Shown piece after piece: positions 45,201 to 56,100 of a stretch of 64,000 bases of DNA. Below the pieces are notes generated by a model. The model saw nothing but the letters and a program-made list of their open reading frames with translations, was not told the origin of the DNA and did no database searches. Both the position numbers and the translations under genes were made by a program. Position 1 is the first letter of the stretch, and each line of letters begins with the position of its first letter. Source of the stretch: Actinostola sp. cb2023 (taxonomy: Eukaryota > Cnidaria > Anthozoa > Actiniaria > Actinostolidae); assembly GCA_033675265.1 (NCBI GenBank), contig JAUJYZ010001518.1:1-64000 (forward strand). Reading direction: 5' to 3'.

Positions 45201-47861
45201 GAAAATCCGCTGGAAAACGAAGAAAATGGTATTTCCAAGGCTCTAGATTTCTAAATTTTCAGGGGGGGGCATGCCCCCTAACCCCCCCTAGAAGCTCACG
45301 CCTTTGGCGTTCGTTGCCATGTGCGTACATTGGAAAAAAAGCACGCTATGCCCCTGTACTGATAACTTTATATCAGACTGTGTATTCGCTAGGTCAGACA
45401 CCTCTAAGACGGACACCTACATTGTACATGTATTGCTTGCCCCTACTGCACTTATTTATTATAATTTATCTTGCTAAGCCAGACAGTAAGTTTGTTTTAT
45501 ACAGTATTGTATTTCTTGATTCACTCTCTTCACAGGTTCTTCTAGGGCTCCCCTTTCTGCTTAATAATCCTGTTGCCTATCTAGTGATGTCTTTTAATCT
45601 TGGCCGTCAGTTCATATTCGAGTGGACTGTCAATTGGAGGTTTCTACCCGAGTGGTTTTTCCTCAACAGATATTTCCATATGACGCTACTTGGTCTTCAT
45701 GTTGGGGTACTGTTATTGTTTTACCATTTTATCTGGACAAGGTAATTATAGCTGATGATGCTGATGCATGTTGGTGGTGCTGTTGATATTGATACATAAG
45801 GGTCATGATTGATGTTGGTGGTGATGATGTTGGTGGTGATGATGATGGTGGTGATGATGATGGTGGTGATGATGTTGGTGGTGCAGATGATATTGATGCA
45901 CAAGGGTGGTGATGATTGATGTCAGCGGTGATGATGATGTTGGTGATGATGTTGGAATGATTGATGTTGGTGGTGATGATGATATTCGTGATGGTATAGT
46001 ATGATTGATGACTGGTAATAAAATGATGACATTGCATAATGATATCAAATTGATGATGGCAATGATGGAAATACTAATCATTTTGCTGTATATACTTGCA
46101 GGAAATTTGACAATATAAGAACTTTCTTTAAAAGACCATTCATTGGAAAGCATCTATCATGTGATAATATCCTTTCACAATGATTAAAAAGTAAAAGTAG
46201 CTAAATCCTACTGGGTGTATGCAGGAAAAGTACTGATAATGACAATGATGGTGATAGTATGGATGATGGAAAGCGATGATGATGGTGGTGGTACAGTGAT
46301 GATGATGGTGTGGTTGATGATGATGGTGGTGGTACAGTGATGATGATGGTGGTGGTTGATGATGATGGTGGTGGTACAGTGATGACGATGGTGGTGGTTG
46401 ATGATGATAGTGGTGGTATAGTGATGATGATGGTGGTGGTTGATGATGATGGTGGTGGTACAGTGATGACGATGGTGGTGGTTGATGATGATGGTGGTGG
46501 TATAGTGATGATGATGGTGGTGGTTGATGATGATGGTGGTGGTACAGTGATGACGATGGTGGTGGTTGATGATGATGGTATAGTGATGATGATGGTGGTG
46601 GTATAGTGATGACGATGGTGGCGAGGCAGTGAATATATTGAATTGCTTTCTTTAACCATGGTCACAGCTTGTTCTTATCTTGTTTACATCTAACTTCATA
46701 GGAGTAGCTTTTTCTAGATCACTACACTATCAGTTTTACGTCTGGTATTTCCACACCCTGCCATATTTACTATGGAATACTAAGCTGTGGAACTCTGTAA
46801 GGTACTGTATGCAGTAATTAACTCACCAACTTTTACACATGTATACATGCTTAGAATGAGTCTCACAACTCATTGATGTGACACGTTTAATAAAGTTAGT
46901 ACATGTATACATTGATATGAACATTTTGCACTGTGATGCTAAAATGTGTGACCACCTTGTATTTGCATATGCCATTCCCAGGGGGGTACTCAGGGGTATC
47001 AGTGACGGGGAGGTGCGAATAAGGTCAAACTTTTTAACCCCCCAAAAAGTTCATTACGCAAAAACAAGACCCCCAAAAAGTCCAACGGCCCAGAACGTAA
47101 CCCCCAAAAAGCCACATAAAATCGAGAACGGTAGGATATCATTTTTATCAGCCCCCCAAAAAGTCCTTGCCAGAATCTTTATATCAAAAAAAAAGTCAAC
47201 CAGAAAATTGCTAACCCCAAAAAAGTCCCAAGCCGCAAATTTCAAACCCCAAAAAGGTCTTCGCACCTCCCCGTCACTGATACCCCTGAGTACCCCCCCT
47301 GGGATGCCATTACCACTAACGTCACTGATACCCCTGAGTACCCCCCCTGGGATGCCATTACCACTAACATCACTGATACCCCTGAGTACCCCCCCTGGGA
47401 TGCCATTACCACTAACGTCACTGATACCCCTGAGTACCCCCCCTGGGATGCCATTACCACTAACGTCACTGATACCCCTGAGTACCCCCCCTGGGATGCC
47501 ATTACCAGTAATAATTAGCCAATCAGCTCCCAACACATCGAGATATTCAAAATATGTTGTCAAGACATAAGAATACTCATGAGCATCTCAATCATAGCAT
47601 GCAAGCGTGGGCCTAAGTATTTGTACCAATGGAATAAAGGCCCTTTGGTGTGGACCAGCTCATTCATGTTTTTACAGCAAGTGTCCTTTTCTTCACAGAA
47701 TTCTGATTTTAGGTTTATTGGAGATGTGTTGGAATACCTATCCATCGACAGAATGGTCATCATCAACTCTACATGCATGTCACGTGGTCGTACTAGTATC
47801 ACTATGGTACACAGGGATTGAAGCGAAGAAAGACTCCAAAGTAGAACATAAAGTGCAATAA
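42226..47861 (+). CDS. alg3: Dol-P-Man:Man5GlcNAc2-PP-Dol alpha-1,3-mannosyltransferase, 9 exons
   Basis: ALG3 (glycosyltransferase family 58) is a multi-pass ER membrane enzyme. It adds the first dolichol-phosphate-mannose-dependent residue to the lipid-linked N-glycan precursor in the lumen. Exons: 42226-42400, 43324-43423, 43746-43893, 44024-44184, 44434-44554, 45536-45741, 46102-46166, 46666-46801 and 47678-47861. They join in frame to 431 residues (human about 438). Hallmarks in order: TEIDWQAYM in the first luminal loop, [110 protein letters not shown] and WNTYPST. A short basic N-terminus (RKKRGRKEK) precedes the first membrane segment. Introns 1-6 and 8 are GT-AG; intron 7 appears to be a U12-type AT-AC intron. 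Introns hold several MITEs and minisatellites, but the reading frame is intact. Confidence 0.95.
42604..42975. mobile_element. Long foldback MITE in alg3 intron 1
   Basis: Two arms of about 185 bp are near-perfect inverted copies: left from AATGAGGGTTTATCAGGTAA, right ending TTACCTGATAAACCCTCATT. They meet at GGAGGCAAGAGTTGCCTCC near 42777-42798. No ORF is present. Transcripts of alg3 would carry this as a very stable hairpin before splicing. Confidence 0.85.
42975..43255. mobile_element. Second inverted-repeat element abutting the foldback
   Basis: ATAATCGTTGTCAGGTTGAA (from 42976) and its complement TTCAACCCGACAACGATTAT (to 43239) form about 40-bp ends with unique interior. The words TATATAGCTAAT before the foldback (about 42597-42608) and ATTAGCTATATA after this element (43243-43254) are also inverted copies. 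This suggests the foldback was inserted just inside one end of an older element. Confidence 0.6.
44570..45356. mobile_element. hAT-like non-autonomous element in alg3 intron 5
   Basis: The ends CAGGGGCGTAGCGTGC and GCACGCTATGCCCCTG are inverted with 15 of 16 matches. TACTG repeats directly outside both ends (44565-44569 and 45357-45361), giving a 5-bp target duplication. CAGGGG-type ends fit hAT; a 5-bp duplication fits the hAT5-like subgroup. No transposase ORF lies in the 787 bp. An inverted pair (GGCGGCCATCTTGGTTGAAC near 44957 and its complement near 45014) lies inside and may be a nested smaller element. The insertion is 10 bp downstream of the exon 5 donor. Confidence 0.75.
45752..46030. 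repeat. GATGATGTTGGTGGT-type microsatellite in alg3 intron 6
   Basis: Irregular GAT/GGT triplet repeats that on the minus strand read as His- or Ser/Pro-rich frames. Low complexity, non-coding. Confidence 0.85.
46167..46665 (+). other. Predicted U12-type AT-AC intron (alg3 intron 7)
   Basis: The intron starts ATATCCTTTC, an exact match to the U12 5' splice site consensus. It has a TTCTTTAAC branch-point-like motif at 46648-46656 and ends in CAC at 46665, 10 nt after the branch adenosine. Removing it joins codon A|AG (Lys) and restores the frame into the conserved LFTSNFIG block; alignment length to ALG3 is kept exactly. Without splicing the frame stops at TGA 10 nt into the intron. No GT-AG alternative gives this join. 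Length 499 bp, mostly a minisatellite. Confidence 0.85.
46230..46620. repeat. Minisatellite of GATGATGGTGGTGGT units inside the AT-AC intron
   Basis: A roughly 78-bp compound period (GTGATGACGATGGTGGTGGT, then TGATGATGATGG, then GTGATGATGATGG with TACA or TATA spacers) repeats about five times. Low complexity. Confidence 0.85.
46970..47306. mobile_element. TIR element in alg3 intron 8
   Basis: GGGGGGTACTCAGGGGTATC then AGTGACGGGGAGGTGCGAA (left, 46980-47020) and its complement TTCGCACCTCCCCGTCACTG then ATACCCCTGAGTACCCCCC (right, 47256-47298) are about 45-bp inverted ends. The interior has CCCCAAAAAG words every 25-40 bp. No ORF of note is present. Confidence 0.75.
47265..47515. repeat. 48-bp tandem repeat, five copies, grown from a TIR
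   Basis: The unit GTCACTGATACCCCTGAGTA, CCCCCCCTGGGATGCCATTA, CCACTAAC is repeated five times, the first copy being the right terminal repeat of the adjacent element. Copies differ at single sites (CGTCAC versus CATCAC; CCACTAAC versus CCAGTAAT). Confidence 0.9.
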
Positions 47862-47862
47862 A
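47857..47862 (+). promoter_or_regulatory. Candidate poly(A) signal overlapping the alg3 stop codon
   Basis: AATAAA starts inside the last sense codon and includes the TAA stop. If used, the 3' UTR would be only a few tens of bases. No other AATAAA closer than several hundred bases was noted on this strand before the repeat-rich spacer. Confidence 0.35.
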
Positions 47863-47940
47863 GAGACAAGAAAAACTAATAATAATATTGATATTTTCAA
47901 AACAAAAATATTTATGAAAATTAGAGTTCAAACGTACTTA

Positions 47941-48073
47941 TAGTGTGATTCCATAAGTCGCTGTTTTCGCTCCTTTTAGATACATGTAGGTGGTCGCTCA
48001 ACTAGCGACGGTTGGTGATCGACATAAGGATCGACAGAGAGCGAATTGGAACCGACTTATGGAATCAGTCTAG
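47941..48073. mobile_element. Short TIR MITE in the alg3-ddx19 spacer
   Basis: TGATTCCATAAGTCG at about 47946 and CGACTTATGGAATCA at about 48051 are perfect 15-bp inverted ends, continuing less perfectly into GTTTTCGCTC and GAGCGAATT. About 130 bp, non-coding. Confidence 0.6.
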
Positions 48074-48344
48074 TGGTGTACATGTAATACAGTTAGAGTT
48101 GATTGCAGACCTTTGAGCAGAGAAGAAGTCATGAAGGCAGTGAGGAAGAGGGGATTCATGAATATTAGTCTACTAAGGCTGTACTGGGTCAATAGAGTGA
48201 TGTTCCTCAGACCGTGAAACAGTTTCTAGTAGTTAGTGTATAATAGTCAAATAGACACAAAAGAAAACAATGGAATTAGAGTCTACTATTTAAAAAAATG
48301 TGTATTTAGTTTTGTATCTATTTCTTGGTTTGAGGAAAATCACT

Positions 48345-49056
48345 CTAATAATAACTAGACGCTCTTCTAGCGTGAAGTTGGGCTTCTAAATGAAATGTAA
48401 CCTATTTGAACTAAATATAGATATCTTATAGTGCGATTAAAACAGTGTTTGGTTGCTCGTCGTTGCGTGACTTGAGCTCGATAGAACTTGCTTTCCTTGC
48501 AATTTCAGTACTGCGATTTCACAAACTCAGCGAATCATGAATGACAATGACATAGTTTATTTACCAATGATAAATATATCCATACAAATACGAATACCGT
48601 ATACATAAACTAGACATCGCAGAGTGATTAAACAATGTTTGGATGAAGTGTAAATATGGGTTTACCTCGACGGTTATCGGTCGGCTGAAAACCTTACAAC
48701 TGTTCTCTTCACCGCCGGCTGCGTGTATCAACTCACTTCGTTCTAAGTTCTGAAGATCTCTAAACCCTTTGCAGTACTAGTACTGGATTGATAAATCCAT
48801 ATCTCTATGAATTATTGAGGTTATTTTGAAAACAAGACGAAACTTCCTCCAACAAGGTTTGTGAATAAAGACTCGACCAGTCTCGTATTGATAAATCATG
48901 TTGTTAGAGCCTTCGGTGATTATCTTAGCGGCCGGCATGGCGCATGCGCTGTAGAACCCAGTATGCTTTCCGAGGTCAACGACGACGAACGCTTCTCAAT
49001 TTTAGAGTCGGGTCTTCCACAGGAAGCCCACAGGAAGCCCGACTAATTATTAGGTT
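48345..49056. mobile_element. Interspersed repeat, copy 2
   Basis: Same family as 40418-41097. The left end is AATAATAACTAGACGCTCTT then CTAGCGTGAAGTTGGGCTTC. The right end is GTCGGGTCTTCCACAGGAAG with the ACAGGAAGCCC word doubled, then GACTAATTATTA. The terminal stem here is GTCGGG with CCCGAC, where copy 1 has CTTGGGC with GCCCAAG. No coding sequence is evident. Confidence 0.5.
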
Positions 49057-50113
49057 ATTAGTCTGGGATAAGCATTCTGGTAATGCTCAAGTATCTCTTT
49101 TTGTAACTACATATATTATGGCAAATTTGCTGATTGGTCAATCAGCAGTCCATAACTTCCTATATGGACCGTAGTGAATAAAAAAAATATATTTTGTGCA
49201 TATTTGTTATTGCAGAAGCCATCCATATAAACATCTCATTAAACTCATTTGCTCAGTCCGTACCTTAATTTATTGATCCTCGTTCCCCACCCCATTTTTT
49301 CTTATGGCCCGCACCAGTCTTGGTTCATAACTCATAACTTACAGTATGGACCTCAAACTCTGACAATTATACGAGGTATGTATCTCTACACGACGCCATG
49401 ATGTATTGCATCAATAAATATTGCCAACAATAATTTATGTTTTAATAATCACTTTTAACTTTAACAAATGGCTTTAAAACTTCTAAAATGTCAATCATAC
49501 AGATCTCTAATCACATTGTGTTATATTGATGAGCAATACAAATGATGTGTCCGAAGATGCATGTAAAAGTGCTCTTCTTCTGCTAGTCTTATAAAATAAA
49601 GGGTCTGAATTAACAATTACACATGGATTTGATGGACATCTTTTGAGTAAGAAATGTTTTTCTCACTTTTAGTAGTACACTATTTTGTATGTGAGTATTG
49701 TAACACAACATGTTCAGTGCACATGATTGCCTGAAGTGCCAACAGTCTTCTTTTTCCTTCTTTTGGGTCGGAGAAAAAGAAGACTGCCCCCAACCGTTAA
49801 ATTCTGTGTTGCGCATGCATTATTGTTTCACGAGCCACGCAGGCTTAGTGAGATTTTGAAGCTCGCAAATTTTTTTAAACTTTATTTTTGTTCACAATAA
49901 TAACATTGTGGATGGGCGGTTAGATCAAGGAATTTAACGGTTGACTCTCGGCAGGGAATACATGTGATACTTTGTTTGAAAGTTTGTCCCATGGTGATGT
50001 ATTGTGCAGGTTCAAATAATGAAAACCTTTACAATATTTTGATGAGAGGCTGTTAAGAGATTTGTATCCATAATTTGGAATTAGCTCAATAAATGTCTAG
50101 ACTATATTCATAA
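49057..50113. other. Convergent intergenic spacer with ddx19 3' UTR
   Basis: The stretch between the interspersed repeat and the ddx19 stop codon has no supported gene. A minus-strand AATAAA at 49886-49881, followed by U-rich sequence, is a plausible ddx19 poly(A) signal about 230 nt past the stop. Confidence 0.45.
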
Positions 50114-53100
50114 TCAATTTAGCTTTTCAAGTTCATCAACATCATCAGCATCTAAATGGCTAATTTTACGACCAAAATGTTCCTCAATCTTCTTCATCAC
50201 ATTTAAAGATCTTTCACCATCAATAAAATTAACCGCAATTCCAGACTTGCCGAAACGACCAGTGCGACCAATACGATGAAGATAGGTTTCAAAATCTGGT
50301 TTCCTTGCATATCTATGGGCATGTCGTAGTTGATGACAAGGGTGACTTGTTCGATGTCGATTCCACGGGCAGATACATTGGTTGTGATCAGAAGCTTCTC
50401 TTTTCCTTCTCGGAATCTGTTTATAACTGCAAGTCTTTGTTCTATTGTGATTTCTCCACTCAACATAGCAACAGAGTGCTTACATTTCACCATCTTCTCA
50501 GCCAGCCATGATGCACTTCTACGAGTCTGGGGGAAAAGTCAACATACAAATATCTCAAAAAACATGATTTTTGGAAAATTAAAAACCAAGACAAACCTCT
50601 AACACATTTGTCTTAAGTCCTTGCCTGCTGCACTGTTGTATTGTACATTTCCTACACCACACGTATCTCTAAGGCTGACAATTCTAACTTGGACAATAAA
50701 GGCTGGTTCACACAGTCTAGCGTTGTAAGTGTCGGAATTGGAATCGCAAGAAGCTTACGATCTAGTGTGAATCAAAACAATGCAAGCCTCGCTTAAATCG
50801 TAAGAAGAAAAAAAAGCTTCCGATCCGTCCAATTCAAATTCCGTCACCCTTTAGGCATGTCCCCTTACTGTCCATATCAACAGGATTCCACTGTACCATG
50901 CCATCTTTCAGTCTAGCCACCAGATATTAACCAGTTTTGCCCAGGGTGAATACAATGTACATACATGTACAGTTGAGAGATTCCATGCAAAAACAGTGGA
51001 ACCAAGTGACTTGTGATCAAAACCCAAATTCTCCTTTAAAATTGAAAGAACCGCAAGGAGAATTTAGATTTTGATCAAAGATTACTTGGGTTGTTGTTGT
51101 ATGTAGTTATTACTTACCATGCAAAATACTATACATTGACCAATGGAGAGTACGCCATACAGGTTACACAGAGCTTCAAATTTATCATTTGCATTCTTAC
51201 ACATGACATAGTACTGTTTAATGTTGTCTAAGCTTTCTTCTTCTCGTCGCAGTCGTATTTCTATGGGGTTTGTTACCACAGATTTTGCAAAATTCACGAC
51301 TTCGTCATCATAGGTGGCCGAGAACAAGAGTGTCTGACAGTTTCTGGGTAATGTTCTGAATTTAGAGAAATATATTCATTTTCATCATTACAATCATCAT
51401 TGGATATCATCATCATCATCACAATCATCATCATTGTTGGATATCATCATCGTTGGATATCATTGTTGGATATCATCATTGTTGGATATCATTGTTGGAT
51501 ATCATCCTTGTTGGATTATCATCATCGCTGGATATCATCATCGTTGGATATCATTGTTGGATATCATCATCATTGGATATCATTGTTGGATATCATCATC
51601 ATCATTGTTGGATATCATCATCGTTGGATATCATCATTGTTGGATATCATCATCGTTGGATATCATCATCGTTGGATATCATCATTGTTGGATATCATTG
51701 TTGGATATCATCATCATCATTGTTGGATATCATCATTGTTGGATATCATCATTGTTGGATATCATCATCGTTGGATATAAAGGTGTCTATCTATCTATCT
51801 ATATCATCATCATCATTACAATCATCATCATCATTAGATAGACTATCTACTTTATTCACCCACAATGACATGTATTTCAGTAATCAATCCCTGAGGAATG
51901 CTTTGTTATCAGACACCAACATGGCTGCTATGATGTCACACCAGCAATATCATCATCATCATTGAGATGTCATTCACTTACTTTTGTACTCTTATTGACT
52001 GATCTCGATGGCCTTGCATGGCAATCATGATATCAGCTTCATCCAGCACAAACACATTGATCATTTTGGTGTCAAAGGCTCTGAGTTTCCTAATCCAGTC
52101 CAGCACTGTCCCTGGTGTACCAATGATTATATGGTCTGTGCATGGCTGATCTCTTTGTACTGCAATGGTAAACAAGTTTGGATCCTTGGTTTACAGTGCG
52201 AATCGAAAACCGTGGGCACCCAGAAATAGTTCAGAAATCATTTATCGTTCGTTGAACAATCTGAAACAACTCTCTAACTGAAAGAAATTTATCTGACTAC
52301 AAATCAGTCGGACTTCTTGCAGTTAGAGAGTTGTTTCTGATTGTTTAATGAACGATAAACAATTTCTGAAATATTTCTTGGTGCCCACGGTTTTTCGATT
52401 CGCACTGTAATAATTTTTATAGTACAAACGTCTTATCATCCAACACAGTTTGTACCCTGTTGGATTCAATGTGCAAGTTACATGTACATTCAAACTCCAC
52501 TCAGCCTGCATGTAGATGTAAATGAAAGTCTGCATGACAATGGCAAACTCCACATAAAATCTGAGTGTAGTATACTCCGACTTCACAACAACTCCATGCA
52601 AAACTATATGTTACATAACATAAAGTACTTCTAAGCAGTACTGTAAAATCTCTTTCAATAGTGTTTTTGTACGAATGAGAAGAAGTATGATACAAATATT
52701 ATGTACTGTAACTGTGCTCTTATACTGTACTCTTACTGCATTTTCTTACATGCAAGTAATAAGGTTCATATAGACTTACATTGATGACCCCTGACAGCGT
52801 AGGTAATTCTTATGTGTGGACAGTGCTTGCCCATCTGCTCTGCTACTCTACCAGTTTGCATGGCCAACTCAAACGTTGGCGAGAGGCACAGCACCTGAAA
52901 TAATTCACAGAAAACTTCACTCGTTAGACATAAAGTATCCATGTTCTTTCTCTGTGACATAACCTCTAATACAGTACTGCTTAACTTACAGCACTCACAC
53001 TATGACTGTGGTGTTTTCTAGGATTAAAACGAGTCTATGCTGTGACTACACCTTTTTTTGACAGTCATACAAAAAGCTTGAAATGATGGGTTCTGTCCTG

Positions 53101-56100
53101 GGGATAAAATTCTGTTCCAACATTTTCTTGTTGACAACAGTGCATTTACACATCAAAGAACTTTCAGAGACCCCACGATACATCCCCCATGTGTATCGTC
53201 GACATTAATAAGAATAAATAAAGTTGATATCGGAGATCTTGTACCTGAGGATAGTCCTTTGTGGCATCGACTCTACTCAACATGGTTAATACAAAAGCAG
53301 CTGTCTTTCCCGTTCCTGACTGTGACTGTGCTATCATGTTATTGGGACTATCAAACATGAAATACAATGATTAATGGACGTATCTGTGCTATCATGTTAT
53401 TGGGACTATCAAACATGAAATACAATGATTAATGGACGTATCTGTGCAAACATGAAATACATGATTAATGGACGTATCTGTTATCATGTTATTGGGACTA
53501 TCAAACATGAAATACAATGATTAATGGACGTATTGCATGTTATTGGGACTATCAAACATGAAATACAATGATTAATGGACATTTGCACTCCCATTATAAA
53601 TGAGCCAAACCTGTGTTAACCCTTTCACTACCAAGGGCCTTGACACCCAACTCCCTGTTGTTCCCAGACCTAATTAGCATACTCATACAAAATGCTACAT
53701 CTGATTCAAAACATAGATGCTCAGTAGATTATGGAGCCCCAAAATACACACCCAAGTACACAGAATTAAAGCTGAAATATGTTTTATTTGAAATAAATAA
53801 TTTGTATGAACAAACAAATGGCATGGAACACAGAAATCTAATTGCAGTGTTAAGATCAATTATAAATTTCAAATTTGCCGCCATTGCATTCTGACCAATG
53901 ACTTTGTAAACTTATTTCTCTTTCATATAAACACAATTTATACAGGATATGCCATATACAAAATCAAGGAAAATACAACATCAATACTGTGTAGTATAGG
54001 AAGAATGAAAATGCATTTACATGAGATTTTTAACCAATATTGAAAAATTCACTCATTATGTAGTGAAATGCTTGTGAGCACTCGCGGCAACCCCACGCTG
54101 TTATCAGTAAACACACAAACTTAGTTTCAATGAGGAAGCCTTTTAGCGTCGTTGTATTGGCTTCTTTGCACTGTCTTTTTTAACCTTCAAGGCTAACAGA
54201 CTTGTGAGAAGCTGCAGGGTTCCTTCCAAGTAGTTAATTTTGATGAATTGATGGCCGCTTTCTCGAAGATTGTCGAATCAACGCCAGCAACAAGTTCAAG
54301 CAAATTTTCCAACGTCTGTAAGCTTAAGACTTTATATTTACCATTTCTAAATGTCTTGGGCGAAAAAAATATTCAAAAAAGTGAATATTTGTATTTAAAT
54401 ATGGTTTGACAGTGTTCATAACTAAATGTACATCGTAACTAAGTCCGTGAATTTGTTTCTTACCGTCTTCACTCACAAAGCAAACAACAACTACGTCGCC
54501 ATTTTTAGTCCGCGGCCATCTACAATGTAGTCACTTTGCTACCTATTTCCTAGACTTTGCTGGCATGTATTGCTTAAAAGACAATAACATAATAATTCCA
54601 CAATTGACGGCAATGTCTTTCGAAGGACAGCAATCTTGACTGCTCTTTAGAACAGCAGCAAATATCAGTTGTACTTTGTAAAGTCGATCGTAATTTACAT
54701 CGCCACGTGGTGGTTCTTGTCTTGCATCAGAAAAATTACGAAACTAAATTCACTATCGCTCTTCGAAACTTCAGAACCTTAAGAATTCATTACAGAATAA
54801 TTTCCATCAGAACTAGCTACTCCTTCGCCATCAAAATAACGATAAATATCTCTAAAAACTTCTTTCTTCGACTTCTGTCGCCATGTTGTTTACGCTCAAT
54901 CGCTTTTTGTGAATTGAAGTTTTGCTTCGCTGCCTAGAGCCCCAGGGGAAACGATAATGTCTGCGCACTACCTATCATATGATTGGATAATATCCCTAGA
55001 ACAATGCAGTGGCTTTTATTGTTCATTTCAAGCCTTTCTAGGGTATAGAGGGGCAATGCAATTGACGCTACTTTTATCGGCCGGTTACGGCCGGCTTGGG
55101 AATAACGTGACATTACTTGCCGGCCGGTTACGGCCGGCTTGGGAGCGAAAGGGTTAAACAGCCTCCATAATTGAGGTGGCCATGCAATAAAGCATAACCA
55201 GAATGGGTGTGGTCAAACACAAAACACCCAAAAAGCTTATATAATTAACAGTTTCTGTTTTATCAAAATTCAAAATACCAGTAGTTATTGCTCTCTATTT
55301 CATGGTTTATAAGCAAGAATTGGCAGACACATTTCACAATACCAGTAGTTATTGCTCTCTATTTCATGGTTGATAAGCAAGAATTGGCAGACACATTTCA
55401 CAATACCAGTAGTTATTGCTCTCTATTTCATGGTTTATAAGCAAGAATTGGCAGACACATTTCACAATACCAGTAGTTATTGCTCTCTATTTCATGGTTG
55501 ATAAGCAAGAATTGGGAGACACATTTCACAATACCAGTAGTTATTGCTCTCTATTTCATGGTTGATAAGCAAGAATTGGCAGACACATTTCACAATACCA
55601 GTAGTTATTGCTCTCTATTTCATGGTTTATAAGCAAGAATTGGCAGACACATTTCACAATACCAGTAGTTATTGCTCTCTATTTCATGGTTGATAAACAA
55701 GAATTGGCAGACACATTTCACAATACCAGTAGTTATTGCTCTCTATTTCATGGTTTATAAGCAAGAATTGGCAGACACATTTCACAATACCAGTAGTTAT
55801 TGCTCTCTATTTCATGGTTGATAAGCAAGAATTGGCAGACACATTTCACAATACCAGTAGTTATTGCTCTCTATTTCATGGTTTATAAGCAAGAATTGGC
55901 AGACACATTTCACAATACCAGTGTATTGCTCTCTATTTCATGGTTTATAAGCAAGAATTGGCAGACACATTTCACAATACCAGTAGTTATTGCTCTCTAT
56001 TTCATGGTTGATAAGCAAGAATTGGCAGACACATTTCACAATACCAGTAGTTATTGCTCTCTATTTCATGGTTGATAAGCAAGAATTGGCAGACACATTT

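Noticed and set aside
46102..46176. alg3 ending at the TGA after exon 7 as the real protein end
   Set aside because: It would drop the conserved FTSNFIG...WNTYPST region that continues in perfect frame across the AT-AC splice.
45721..46665. His-, Ser- or Thr-rich minus frames in alg3 introns
   Set aside because: GAT/GGT microsatellites read backwards.
51400..51965. Ile/His/Trp-rich plus frames over the intron 7 microsatellite
   Set aside because: Low-complexity GGATATCATCATC repeat inside a ddx19 intron on the other strand.
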